NCBI RefSeq assembly: GCF_964340395.1
Contig: NC_135552.1
Span: 15,409,694 to 15,473,693 of the forward strand
Source of the DNA: Glandiceps talaboti
Lineage: Eukaryota; Hemichordata; Enteropneusta; Spengelidae
Direction: 5' to 3'
DNA: 64,000 nucleotides
In this document: positions 45,938-57,058 of the stretch, piece by piece
How the letters are laid out: every line of letters begins with the position of its first letter
Position numbering within the stretch: the first letter of the stretch is position 1
Made by a program: the position numbers and the translations under genes
The notes under the pieces: generated by a model
What the model was told of the DNA's origin: nothing
What the model saw: only the letters and a program-made list of their open reading frames with translations
Database searches by the model: none

Positions 45938-46014
45938 CGGGTAGAAGAAAATCAAGTAGGGTTTTCGTCTTTACAAGCCTGTTTCGTGAGTAAATCACTC
46001 GTCAGGAGATGCTG

Positions 46015-46051
<37 letters not shown>
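45857..46051. mobile_element. TA-flanked retroelement terminal segment carrying a hammerhead motif
   Basis: (TA)n from about 45857 to 45933 and again 46019-46051 bracket about 85 bp of unique sequence. That inner sequence holds the hammerhead core listed separately. In several invertebrates, terminal repeats of Penelope-like elements and related retrozymes have hammerheads; no reverse transcriptase ORF is present here, so this would be a solo terminal segment. Confidence 0.5.
45961..46013 (-). ncRNA. Type I hammerhead ribozyme motif
   Basis: Read on the minus strand: CTGACGA, then stem II GTGA-TTTAC-TCAC (perfect 4-bp stem), then GAA, then stem III ACA-GGCT-TGT, then the cleavage nucleotide A. 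Stem I is formed by CATCTC before the core and AAGACG after it. Three consecutive pairs are good, but the closing pair is C-A instead of C-G, so activity may be reduced. All conserved core bases (CUGANGA, GAAA, UH) are present. Assignment is from the known hammerhead consensus; cleavage is not shown. Confidence 0.6.
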
Positions 46052-46054
<3 letters not shown>

Positions 46055-46321
46055 CTTTTTCTTCTTTTTTTTTCTTTTTTTTTGTTGCCTTTTTTGGGTG
46101 TTGTTTTGTTTGTTATTGTTCTCCGAATAAGACAGACGTTCATTTAGCCTTTAAATCGTCCGCCGAACTCAAGTGACTTACTGTATACCATATATACAAA
46201 TTTGCATATTGCGTTAAACCGTCACGGTGTACATATGGTCGTGTATACCTGAAATGATTTTTGTACCTGACAGTGTGTGGATTTTTGGCTAAACTGAACA
46301 CACACACGCCACACGCTTAAG

Positions 46322-48415
46322 TTACAGTGGTGTTACTCCATCATTATCAGCACACGGTGTTGTCTCCTGATCCTGCAGCTGTCTTTCAACTCTTTTCATT
46401 CTGAATACCTTCAGCGTGTCTCCGTCCAGCACGACCAGCTTCTTTGGCTCGCCATTAGTGACGCACACGCTTCTTGGGTCGGTCAAGCCATCGGAACTGT
46501 TGGCGACAATGTCGAGAAATTTGCCGTCGGAACGAAATAACTGTATTCGTCGGTTATTGCTGTCACAGATATAGATGTTATCATCATCGTCAACAGTAAC
46601 TCCCGTTGCCCAGCTGAACTGGCCTTGCTTGTCACCATAGCAACCGAAGGAGAACAAGAAAGAGAATTTTGAGTCGAAAATAAGAATACGGTCGTTTCCG
46701 CTGTCAGAGACGATGATATCGTTGCGAGTATTCACTGCAATGGATGATGGGAACTCAAACGTGCCTTTCTCGATCTCTTTGCCGACTACACTACGGACGT
46801 GTTCACCTTCCATGGTGCATGTATGGATGCAGTGATTACCCCTCGTGCCTCTATCAATGACGTGGACATGGCCGTTGTTGCTTAGAGCCAGACCTTCCGG
46901 GTACATCATCTTGTCGTTGCCAAAGCAACTGACGAGGTTGCCATCTATGCTGCATATGATGACCTGGCTGTTGAGGCTGTCAGAGACTACTAATCGCTTA
47001 TCACCTGTGAAGGCGACCCCGCACGGGCTGAATTGGGATGTGAAGTGCTTAAATTCGATCTGGTGCTTCAAGTCTAAGTGTTTGTCGTAGACTAAAACGC
47101 GACGTCCGTCGGCATCTGCAACCGCGATTAAATGGGACGAGCTCACTGCGATCCCCGTTAACCCTGCATCGATATCAACGCACCCCGGTAGATCACCTTC
47201 GAGCTCAACTCGTGATGCCTTGTTCGGACCTTTAGTGTCGACTCCGCTACTTCGAGCTTGAGCAGGCGAAACTCTGCCATCAGGGGTGGTTACGATGTTT
47301 GAACGTTGCATCTTATTCAACATAGCCTTCGACAAAGGAGAAGCCCCCGCCACAATACTACCCAGAAATCCACGAGGAAAGTTGGTGTTTGGGACAAACT
47401 GCACATGGCTGTTTTCTTCTGGTTCACACGGTGTTTCCATAGAAACCAGCAATGAAAGTCTGTCCTCCATTTGTTTCCTAGACAACAGGATTTCTACTTC
47501 GGTCCCATGTCGCAACAAATTTTCTCCTACGTCGCAAGCAGTAGACAGGTTGTCAATGGCAACAGACAAGTCGTTTTCCTGCATCTTTAAAATACTTTGT
47601 TTTATCCTACAGCGACGCTGTACATCTCCATGAAGTCTTTCAGCTTCCATTTTTACTTTGTCGACTATGTCACCCAAATGCTTTCCAACATCACCTTCTA
47701 CATCAGTCAGATTTTTTTGTAGATCTTCACTTGTAGCGGTCACGGCTTCGTGGCCCATTTTCAGCATGGACAGTTTCAGTTTGGCTTTCTCCAGAAGTCG
47801 CCGAAAGTTGCCGGTGTGCAGAGTGGCGGCATCTTTCAAATAGATGTGGCGATGTTCAGGTACACGATGTTCTATCAATGTACACTTGTAGCATATGGCG
47901 GACTGGCAAGTCTGACAGAAAAACTCGACTTCACAGTTGTGGTATGTACACAGTGGACGCTTATTGCGAGTCCAAGAGCGTTCCCTGGCCCTTGTACAAA
48001 ATTCCTCGATGGTCAACATTCGATGGTTGCTATGAGCGTCAGGCTGGGACTCAACACAGGTATCGCAAAGAAATAGAGCACACTCTACACACCTCCTAGT
48101 TCCTGCTTGCTCGCAACTACCACATTTCACATCTGCTTTACCATCGACTGTACTTTCAGCATCCACTGCATCACGGAGATTATTAATGAAATAGTTATTG
48201 GGTAGAGCGCCAACGCCTTGTGGTGGTAACACCCAGGTCTGTTTACACGTCGGACAAGTCGGGGCACCCGCTTTCTGCTCCAAACACTGCGTAACGCAAG
48301 CTTGGCAGAACGAGTGAAGACATGGCAACTGCTTAGGTTGGTTGAATCGTCCGCAACACACACTACATGTGAGGAAATCCTTGTTGATTTGCTCTGCCAA
48401 CTTCTCGGACGCCAT
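46322..48415 (-). CDS. TRIM-NHL E3 ubiquitin ligase, single coding exon
   Basis: A 697-residue RING, B-box, B-box, coiled-coil, NHL protein. RING zinc ligands: C17, C20, C32, H34, C37, C40, C54 and C57. B-box 1 spans about 98-131 (C98, C101, C109, C112, C117, C120, H128, H131) and B-box 2 about 156-190. A long helical coiled coil follows at about 200-330 for dimerisation. After a Ser-rich linker, about 425-680 form NHL beta-propeller repeats (GIAVSSSHLIAVAD, GVAFTGDKRLVVSD, GLALSNNGHVHVID, SIAVNTRNDIIVSDSGNDRI, GVTVDDDDNIYICDSNNRRI). No filamin domain, so not a direct TRIM2/3/71 orthologue. It resembles the expanded intronless TRIM-NHL genes of amphioxus, hemichordates and molluscs. Likely role: ubiquitin transfer to targets, or RNA bound by the propeller. 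The ATG at 48415 is the only Met before the RING. No frame break. Confidence 0.93.
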   Translation of the reverse strand: MASEKLAEQINKDFLTCSVCCGRFNQPKQLPCLHSFCQACVTQCLEQKAGAPTCPTCKQTWVLPPQGVGALPNNYFINNLRDAVDAESTVDGKADVKCGSCEQAGTRRCVECALFLCDTCVESQPDAHSNHRMLTIEEFCTRARERSWTRNKRPLCTYHNCEVEFFCQTCQSAICYKCTLIEHRVPEHRHIYLKDAATLHTGNFRRLLEKAKLKLSMLKMGHEAVTATSEDLQKNLTDVEGDVGKHLGDIVDKVKMEAERLHGDVQRRCRIKQSILKMQENDLSVAIDNLSTACDVGENLLRHGTEVEILLSRKQMEDRLSLLVSMETPCEPEENSHVQFVPNTNFPRGFLGSIVAGASPLSKAMLNKMQRSNIVTTPDGRVSPAQARSSGVDTKGPNKASRVELEGDLPGCVDIDAGLTGIAVSSSHLIAVADADGRRVLVYDKHLDLKHQIEFKHFTSQFSPCGVAFTGDKRLVVSDSLNSQVIICSIDGNLVSCFGNDKMMYPEGLALSNNGHVHVIDRGTRGNHCIHTCTMEGEHVRSVVGKEIEKGTFEFPSSIAVNTRNDIIVSDSGNDRILIFDSKFSFLFSFGCYGDKQGQFSWATGVTVDDDDNIYICDSNNRRIQLFRSDGKFLDIVANSSDGLTDPRSVCVTNGEPKKLVVLDGDTLKVFRMKRVERQLQDQETTPCADNDGVTPL

Positions 48416-48634
48416 TGCGGATTACAACTGAGCTAGCAAGCTGAACAAGTCGGACACACCCCGCACTATCAACCACTTCAAATAATCATATACGCGTCAA
48501 TATAAACAAGTTCAATTGATTCTAGTTAATCAGCATATATCAATGGAATAAAGTTCAAGGTTTAGTTGTCGGTTCATAATGATCTCCAGTGTGAATTGGT
48601 AATGGTATAATCCAAAAATTATTTCATATAGTAT

Positions 48635-49020
48635 TATTTAATCTAACAAAATGTCGCTAGATTTACTACAAAATCAGTACCATGTAATATACATCGATCA
48701 ACAACCAATTACTAAATTCTTGTACAGCAACTTGACCAACGTTTATTTCACATTTTGGGGTTAGTAACTGTTACCTACATTTCACTATTTGACGTGTTTG
48801 GTGATTTGTAATTTGTGTAAGACTATATGCTGGTTTGACATTTTCATTTTTTCAATCTAACAAAATGTCGTTAAATTTACTACAAAATCTGTTTGTACGC
48901 CACGTAATATAATATAATCATAAGGTTGACAACTAATTACTAAATTCTTGCATGGCAATTTTGACCTACGTTTTATTTCACGTTGTGGCGATACCTTTAT
49001 ATTTCGTTATTTGATGATCG
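48635..49020 (+). repeat. Imperfect tandem duplication (about 215-bp period) upstream of the TRIM gene
   Basis: AATCTAACAAAATGTCGYTARATTTACTACAAAATC occurs at about 48640 and about 48855. AACYAATTACTAAATTCTTG and TTTATTTCACRTT follow in both. This is a diverged direct repeat in the likely TRIM promoter region. Confidence 0.8.
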
Positions 49021-50337
49021 TAGTGCCTGCCCGTTATATTTGGAATGTTCTAATGATTCAAATAAAACCGTTCTCACCTGATAACAATAACTTGACCGTA
49101 CCCGATCAGGAATGATATATATGCATGTATAAGATTGCATGATAGTCTGTGATATCGATCGTAGTGTATTGCGCTTGTGGCACAAGTTGAGACATGGTCA
49201 ACTTTTATTGAAGGAAAAGGGTGCAGCACTTCACACGCAGTTTTTACGTTTCACCTTCCGCTATAAGCAATCTCGTATGTAAAGTAAAGGGATAAAGTTT
49301 GTAAAAAAAAAAATTGCGGGGGAGGTAAATTTTCTTTGGTGTTGAAACATTCTGATGAGTATTCAGATCTGACTTGACATTCTTTCAAGTTTTGAACGCC
49401 ATATCGTTACGGTACGGTACCAAGCGTATTTGTGTATACTCAATCTTTTGCTAACATAATTATATATCCCAATAATGATCAAAGTAACATACGTTTATTG
49501 ATAGATAGTTTATCTTTGAATCTTGCGAAATTGAAAAGTATGGACAAACTTCAAACTGCAAGATTTGACGTGCGATTTCATCCATGGACGGCCATCTTTA
49601 ATATCACAAAATGCATCTAAGGTGACGGTCGACGGTCATAACCATCGAGTAATCATTTTAAAGACGATAATATACCCACATCCACAGCTTGTCAGCTTGG
49701 GTGACAAAAATGTCTGAAAGTAGCAACTTGTTGAATAGTCTAGCTGCTAGACATTTGCAACATTTACTATGAATCAGTGGGAATCCTACATTGTCAAGTT
49801 AATTATTAATCTATTGATACATCTTATAAATTTACCAATCAGTAGATCAGTGCAATATATCTTGTTGTTAAGGGTGCATTTGAATAATCCAATTTGACCA
49901 CTTTCCACTTGGTACCATTAATAATCTGACCACGTGAGAAAGCATAGCTACCGACCACATGCAACGTGTACAGACTACTTCGTTTATGAAAGACAGAAGT
50001 GGAGAAACTTGAAAAAGACGTTCTATTTTGGTTTGAAAATGCAGAGATACAACCCTCGTCAAGTCGGTGACGTCGAGAGAAGTGATAAGTTCTGGGGTAA
50101 TATATATCGCAGTCCAGGGTTGCGGCCTCGGATTGAGGCACGATTGTCTTGATGTATTAAACTCGTTTGAACCATTCGACTCATAACGTGAATCAACTAA
50201 GGATAGAACGTACAGCAAGGTACTTATATTTTCATTGTTGTATTTATTTAAAGTGTGCCTAATTGCGAAAATGAATGTTCAAATATGCTACACACTGTAA
50301 TTAACTTGTCTCCAGAATAAAAAAATAACCACGCTTG
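49021..50337. other. Intergenic stretch, no gene recognised
   Basis: Only shadow ORFs; no family resemblance. Nothing distinctive beyond AT-rich sequence. Confidence 0.55.
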
Positions 50338-50778
50338 AAGATAAGGATAACCCAATTTGTCTATGTTTCTCATTACTGTTTCATGGCAACTACGGGTCTG
50401 TCGGTCGGTCGGTCGGTCGATTGAAAAAAGAGTAAACACATAAAAAAATATCTTTTGGATCAAGTTCCTGGTAACAAGCCTTTTCCCAGCTTCTCTACAC
50501 AATTGGCATTTTCCAGTCCCCCCCCCCACCCCTACTTGATTAACTTCTACCATGAAAGAATTTTTCTGTTCGTGAACAAGTGTCGTCGTCACCGTACTGC
50601 CATGACAGTAGATGACGACGTCAACAGTCCAGACACTTGCCTATTCTTGCCAGAGAGGGCGCAAAAATATTTATGGCGGGCGAGATTATTAATGTATTTT
50701 TTAGTTTGATGTCGGAGCTGAAAATTTGGGTCGCTCTGGTAACGAGAAACATAAAAAAATTGGGTCACCCTAATAAAT
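50338..50778 (+). mobile_element. Non-autonomous DNA transposon-like element, family copy 3 (best preserved)
   Basis: The left end AAGGATAACCCAATTT...ATGTTTCTCATTAC and the right end GTAACGAGAAACAT...AATTGGGTCACCCTAA are inverted repeats of about 40 bp. Inside are (GGTC)n, GTTCGTGAACAAGTGTCGTC and GCCAGAGAGGGCGCA. Related copies lie at 8668-9130 (inverted) and 34601-35041. About 440 bp with no transposase, so it would need an autonomous partner elsewhere. A TAA-type target duplication is possible but unproven. Confidence 0.8.
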
Positions 50779-51136
50779 CAGGATGTAGTCCCTTCGGATA
50801 CGTATTCTAGACAAACAATAATGTCTGTGATAAACTATGCACACATAGATTGTGCTATAATACAAGACATGTTTATTGAAACATTTTGACGATGAGTGAG
50901 TCCGAAAATGAATTTCGCCAACAATGAAGATGACCTGAAGAGAAGCCATCGCCAGCCAGCGCCCTCTTATGTAATATAGTCATGTAACAAGTGTTTTGTT
51001 TACAAGTAGGTCTAACCTTACTGAATCCTCAGTACGTACACTTGGTATTACACCAAACTGAATAGTGTAGAACGGTGAGGCAAATACATGAAAGGAATGT
51101 TTTGTATTGATAATACACATGAATTATGGGTAAACT

Positions 51137-51141
<5 letters not shown>

Positions 51142-51181
<40 letters not shown>
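51142..51181 (+). repeat. (TA)n at the left border of sulfotransferase unit 1
   Basis: About 40 bp of TA dinucleotides stand directly before the sequence (AATAGTGGCCAACACT) where the two sulfotransferase units begin to match. A TA array stands at the same border of unit 2 (56777-56798). Confidence 0.9.
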
Positions 51182-51183
<2 letters not shown>

Positions 51184-51417
51184 CAATAGTGGCCAACACT
51201 GGTCTCTTTACTTCAATTTGAATTATGGTTTATGCAAAATGAGAATATCATTCATCGCTCACTATTTAACCTGTCAACGTAGATATGGCTGTGAAATTTA
51301 TCATCACAGGTCAAAGAGATATACTGTGGGTAACAAAACATGTGTGCTCATAAGCAGTTGGTATCCTCCTGTTTGTGGTCTCCGCAAAATTTGGCATAGG
51401 CCAACGTTGCTTCAACA

Positions 51418-51639
51418 ATGGATTGTGGAGGACGCAAGGGAATGTGTTTTAAAGTAATGTTATGTGTGCTGGTGATATATACAGTGATATTAGGTGAGTT
51501 TATACCCCGGGGTTTATAGATAATTTGTCTGTTCTGTGTGTTTGGTGGTATCGGGTATGGAACTTACCTCTTACATGTACATTGCTTTGATAAAAATTGA
51601 ACTTTGAGCACCTCCATGTTTGTGTTAGTTGTTTTATAT

Positions 51640-51729
<90 letters not shown>

Positions 51730-54340
51730 CTTTGAAATGTAATGGGTATATAGTGGCTGTCGATCATGCCATAAAGGTACACGTAACCAATTGTAATTTT
51801 GTTAAGTGACCATTTGATGGTGAACCGAACGATGGTCCTTCACTAATTTCAAAATTAATACAATAATGAATTTTAATGAAGTACATGTGATTCAAATTGG
51901 TGCGAGGTGTTTTATGCTGTCAAAACACATCATGCCGAATTCCCGATTTGTGTGGATTTGTTTTAGTGTGCATTTGTTAAATATTCATTAATCCAAATAA
52001 GACACGTCGACACCAAAATGGCGCTAGGAGTACATCTGTGTTTGCACGCATCCAGTTAATATCTTTAAGTCTATGGCACATTATTAGGGCCATTATTATG
52101 TACATCTTATTTGATTCGTCTCAACAACTTATTTGGCAACTCGACATCTTATTTGATTCGTCTCAACAACTTATTTGGCACCTCGACATCTTATTTGATT
52201 CGTCTCAACAACTTATTTTGCTCCTCGATAACCTATTTGCCTCGACAACTTCTTTGGCTCCTCAATAACTTATTTGACTCGCCTTGACAACTTCTTTGGC
52301 TCCTCGATAACTTATTAAGACAACATGTATGACGTTCTCTTGTACGCAATATTTTAGCATCCCTAGCTCCCCTTCAGTAAATATGTGCTCTCTTGCTTTT
52401 GTGCAAACGTCATTTCGCGTCATACAAAATCTGCTGTTACGTCAAAGAGCATCATCAAAGTTTTGTGTAGTTTTTTGAAGAGTGGATGGGCTCTCACAAT
52501 GTTGACCACGGAAACGGAAGCAAATGTTATAACCAAAGGATACGTTCTAAATATGTTGGAGAAAGAGATCAAACAGAGCTGTCCGAGAGGAGAGAGGACA
52601 TAATGATGGCTTACCACTTTATCAAGTTCGTATACAAAAACATCTAGGCGCGGATTTGATGCCACGACTGAATAGAACCATGGGTCTGTTATAAGATTGA
52701 CAACTGTAGAATGCGCCGCGGCAAGAAAAAACTCTAACCTATTCTCCGTCAAAATCAATCAACAAAACTTTTGAAGTCAGCTTTAGAATTCAATTTGGCC
52801 GCCAAATAGTGTATTACAGCAATTAGTTTATTTCAGATCTGTATTAAAAGGCCACGGGCTAAAACAGCAAAACCAAAAACATTTCAGGGAGATTCCACTA
52901 TATTTCTGATTGCAAGATAATATAAATGATGTAGACATATTGCTTTAATAGATGATACTCGTCATGTTTGATGCAGTATTTACAATAAATACTGTAACTA
53001 AGTAATATTGTCTTAACTCTATGGAACTTGAAAACAAGATGGTGAACCCCTAAATTTCTTTTGGTTTAAAAGACTAGGAACGCTTTCATATGGCAAACTA
53101 GTTTGGAAAGAATTGAAGAACTTTGGTTTTCAGGGAAAGTTATCCCTGGACATATTCTACTATAACGATATGCTGTTCTCATATGGCAGGTATCGCTTCA
53201 TCCACTCTCTATGGGATTCAAATTAGAAATACTAGGGCTACAGAAACACATTAAATAGTTGCCTAACATATATTCAATTTTGTTCCATTTGCAGTTGCAA
53301 TTGTGCACAAAACCAAGCGATATATGAATATGGACATTGGCACTCATATACACAACGGAACATTCAACAATAGAAACATCACAACAGGAGATCGGGACAG
53401 GGAGAAACTACACGTCTTGATATTCGCCAGCAAAAGAACTGGATCTTCTTTCCTTGGAGAATATTTCAACCAAAATCCAAGATTCTTCTACAGTCGGGAA
53501 CCTCTAATGACGATGACTCAAATGGCTTTACAGAAGAAAATATCGGATTCTTTGTTTGATACCTTGTCAGTAGACGTCCTATCTAAATTCTTCCATTGTG
53601 ACTTCTCTGAAACACACCCATGGTTGTCATTGCTAAAACCTGGCTGCCAAAATTCAATCGCTTTGAACAATACTTCAATTTGTCACAGAACTGATACGTT
53701 CAAAAACATTTCTATGTCAACACAAAATGTGATGGATATTCTGACGCCATCTTGTCAATCACATGATCACATTGCAGCAAAGGTCATTCGCATATATGAT
53801 TTAAATCTTCTGCGGTCCTTCGCTCTCGATCCGACTTTAAACATTAAAATCATCCATCTTGTCAGAGATCCCCGTGCCGTCTTTCACTCAAGAAATACCA
53901 TCAAAGAACAGAACAGAGATTTTGCAAGAAGAAAAATGGCCGTGGACGAGGTCACAGATTATTGCCGTAATCTCATTAAAAATCTCGCGATAGCAAGATC
54001 AGGTTTATCAGGAATTGAAGGAAAATACAAATTAGTGCGTTACGAGGATTTGGCAACGAGGCCAATTGAAATGATGAAAGATATATACGATTTTCTTGGC
54101 TTGTCATATTCTCCTGAAGTGGAAACCTGGTTACAAAAAAACACTGTTATCAACGCAAAACATGCTTTCTCAACTAGTAAAAATGCAGAATTTGTTTTGA
54201 AAAAGTGGCGTCATGCAATGCCATGGTACAAAGTCAGAGACGTTCAAACTAAATGTTCTGTAGCTATGGACCTACTTCATTATCATTTGATCAAAAATCA
54301 GAAAGATCTGCAAAATGATTCGATCCCTACATTTCAGTAA
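51418..54340 (+). CDS. Golgi carbohydrate sulfotransferase, intact tandem copy 1
   Basis: Two exons, 51418-51493 and 53295-54340 (phase 1), 373 residues. A type II membrane enzyme that transfers sulfate from PAPS to a sugar. The short cytoplasmic tail MDCGGRKGMCFK precedes a signal anchor (VMLCVLVIYTVILVAIV). Several N-glycosylation sites follow (NGT, NIT, NNTS). The 5'-phosphosulfate loop is SKRTGSSFLGEYFNQ (71-85), of the RTGSSF type found in GlcNAc/Gal/GalNAc-6-O-sulfotransferases (CHST1-7 group). The 3'-phosphate motif is IIHLVRDPRAVFHSR (211-225), and VRYEDLATRP lies at 273-282. Length fits the family (380-480), slightly short. The substrate cannot be read from sequence. Exon 1 was chosen because it gives the anchor in frame and is repeated in the second copy. 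Intron 1 holds a long (TA)n and a 540-bp insertion that copy 2 lacks. Confidence 0.9.
51640..51726 (+). repeat. (TA)n expansion in sulfotransferase intron 1, unit 1 only
   Basis: About 84 bp of TA between TTGTTTTATATG and AAATCTTTGAAAT. The same place in unit 2 (about 57275-57290) has only four TA units, so the array expanded or contracted after duplication. Confidence 0.9.
52074..52612 (+). repeat. Insertion in unit 1 intron containing a 42-bp minisatellite
   Basis: Unit 2 reads AATATCTTTAAGTCT directly into TTATCAAGTTCGTA, whereas unit 1 has about 540 bp between those words. From 52103 to about 52314 the insert has five copies of a 42-bp unit starting CATCTTATTTGATTCGTCTC; later copies are diverged. 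No ORF or terminal repeat seen. Confidence 0.8.
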
Positions 54341-54565
54341 TCAATATTTAAATATATATGACCATAAGGCCAAAAAAGAGAGGATTGTTTCTGGTCAGCC
54401 CACATTCGTGTCGTTTTCTTTTTTCGTGTTTGTCCAGCCAATGCAGTCTGCAGATCTGGGGGGAAACACAAACATAACTCTCCCTACTTCAGTGAAGAAA
54501 ACTGCAGAGCCAGTCATGAACGAACAAGCAAATGACATCTGCCCCACATATCACTTGCTCTAAAG

Positions 54566-55635
54566 TATTTTTTTTTTAAAAGAGGAGTAACTGTCATAAA
54601 AAGTAGATTTAGTTACAGGTTTGTTGAGAATTTTAAAAAATCGCGTCGTCGCACAAGTTTAGACAAAATGTACTGTCCTGACCAGAAACAATTCCTTTTT
54701 TGCCTAATCACACAGTATATATGCCATTCATTGGCATGGCAATCCTGCCTAGTTCACACCCATGATATAAGGTAGACATTTAAATTATAGGTTGTCTTTA
54801 TTATGGTTGTTATGTTTAACAGGGCTTCATTAAAGACATAACCTCAACATGTCAACTTACTAATTTACATGCTGAATTTATACAACATCATGGTCACATA
54901 ATGAAAGTCATAAAACTGATGTACATAAACTGACAGTTATGCCAGTTTTGGTTGAAACCAGTCCATGTATATGAGAGGTATACGTGAACTCTTGAGTACA
55001 TTTTGTATTTTGACCTTGAATATAGAGGTTAAGGTCAAAGTTCAAGGTCTTATCTGAAGGTTAATCATGTATAACATAGGTGGAGACACTCAAGTGAGGA
55101 GTCTATTAAGCTATTAAGCTTTCATAGCATGGGAAATGTGAATTATGTATCACTATGGTTACTATCAGGCCATTATCATGAAAGTCACACAACAAAATGA
55201 TGTGCATATGTATTTTAATTCCAAGAGCAATATCTGAATGCACTTTCACCTACCTACATATCAGATTCAACTTACGTAAACCAACTCCCCAAATGCTCAA
55301 TCACAAATTAGTCTTACATGGTGAGTGTGTATTCTCTCACGTGCTGTCTTTGTCTTTGAATTAAAACTGCTATGGCAAAGAATTTAAAGACTTATCTATT
55401 TTCCAAAGCTTTCTAACGGTATAGACCTCTGAACTTTTTGTCGTACAAGAAATTGGTGTTTTATCATTTGACTGAAGGATGGGTAGATGGATAGATGGCT
55501 GAATGGATTGATGGACTGATGGTAGCAAAACGCTCAATACCTGGCTTAATTCTGTATCATGCCCTGCAAAAACGTTCAATTGTGTTCAATGTTCTTCAGA
55601 AACTCCAGAATATAATCAAAATTAAATTAAAGCAT
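54566..55635. other. Spacer between sulfotransferase units, no gene recognised
   Basis: Homology with unit 2 ends near 54653 (after CGTCGTCGCACAAG). The rest is AT-rich, with TGACCTTGAA/AAGGTCAAAG words near 55015, like those near 1200-1700. Confidence 0.6.
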
Positions 55636-55855
55636 ACATTTTTATTACCTCTCATAAGGGGGGGGGTGTAATTTAATGGTTTTGTCTGTCTGTCTGTCGG
55701 TGTGTTTATGTACGTGCGTGTCTGGCTGTCTGTCTCTCTGTGGACACGATATCTCAAAAATTACTGCATCGATTCAATGAAATTTGCTTCACATTTTCCA
55801 CATGGTAATGGTAAGAATTTTGAAAGCATCTCATTAACATCAATTAGTCATTTTC

Positions 55856-55858
<3 letters not shown>
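55636..55858 (+). repeat. TCTG-containing dispersed repeat, copy 2
   Basis: TGTC tetranucleotides, then CTCTGTGGACACGATATCTC, AATTACTGCATCGATTCAAT and CCACATGGTAATGGTAAGAA. The reverse complement of the same order is present at 63820-64000. Confidence 0.8.
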
Positions 55859-55936
<78 letters not shown>

Positions 55937-56379
55937 CTTTACACTGAGGTTCTATATATAAATAATATCATGAACCATACAGTTCTGACCCAAATATTTC
56001 GAGGAGACTGAGCTCCTCTTCATCGTTGGGTCTCCAGTTCTGTCAAACAAATCAAGTTCTGTTTCACTGTAAATACTGAAGACAAGGGTTATTGTCATGC
56101 AAAATTGTGTTCTTGTCCTGGAATGGTATGAATATTACACTCAGCCAGCTGTGGAGTACTGGTGACTACTGGTTGCTATGTTACTGTTTTCTATTGATGC
56201 CATTGGTGAGTGTATCAAGTTTCTTATCCATAATGATTCAAGTAGTTGACGGTAGGTTTTATCTGGTGTGTAGATTTAAAGTGTAACATAACTTGATTTG
56301 TTTGACAGAACTGGAGACCCACCGATGAAGAGGAGCTCAGTCTCTTCGCAATATTTGGAACAGAACTGTATGGTTCATG

Positions 56380-56473
<94 letters not shown>
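55859..56473. mobile_element. TA-flanked inverted-repeat element with hammerhead-like arms
   Basis: Outer (TA)n arrays at 55859-55935 and 56383-56473 flank inverted arms of about 100 bp (55957-56060 and 56286-56385). Both arms share AACTGGAGACCCA, CGATGAAGAGGAGCTCAGTC and CAGAACTGTATGGTTCATGA. Each arm can fold into a three-way junction: outer stem GACCCAA/TTGGGTC (left arm only), stem II GAGGAG-CTCAGT-CTCCTC, then GAAA. The box reads CGATGA where a hammerhead has CUGAUGA. The centre is unique with no ORF of known type. Confidence 0.55.
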
Positions 56474-56478
<5 letters not shown>

Positions 56479-57058
56479 ATCTTTATTTTGCACTATAGGC
56501 CACCGGCCCTACGTGCATTAAGTCAGAACAGAAAAATACATTTACAGTCAAAGGTGTGTTATGTTACAGAGTGAGCATCATTGCGTAATTTGAAAGCATA
56601 AAATAGAAATTTACTGACATTACGGGTAATTTCCGTCTTATTTGTGTTCAATAATTGTACAAATTTATCCATATTTGGTTGGTAGTGGTAGAAATTGGGA
56701 ATATATTTTTTTCTAAGCTCGTTCTGCAAAGGACATACCAGCCGAAAGTGAAATTTATCCTCAATTGTTGCATTGATATATATATATATATATATATTAC
56801 ATATTGTTTAAAAATAGTGGCCAACACTAATCCCATTACGTCAATTTGAATTATGGTATTATGGTTTATGGTTTATGGAAAATTAAATTGTCATTCATTG
56901 CTCCCTATTGAACCTGTCAACGTAGGTATGACTGTGAAATTTATCATCACAGGTCAAACAGTATACTGTGGGTAACAAAATACGTGTTCTCATAAGCAGT
57001 TGGCATCCTCCTGTTGTGGTCTCCGCAAAATTTGGCATAGGCCAACGTTGATTCAACA

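Noticed and set aside
46845-48099. Plus-strand ORFs opposite the TRIM gene
   Set aside because: Antisense shadows of an intact 697-residue RING/B-box/NHL frame.
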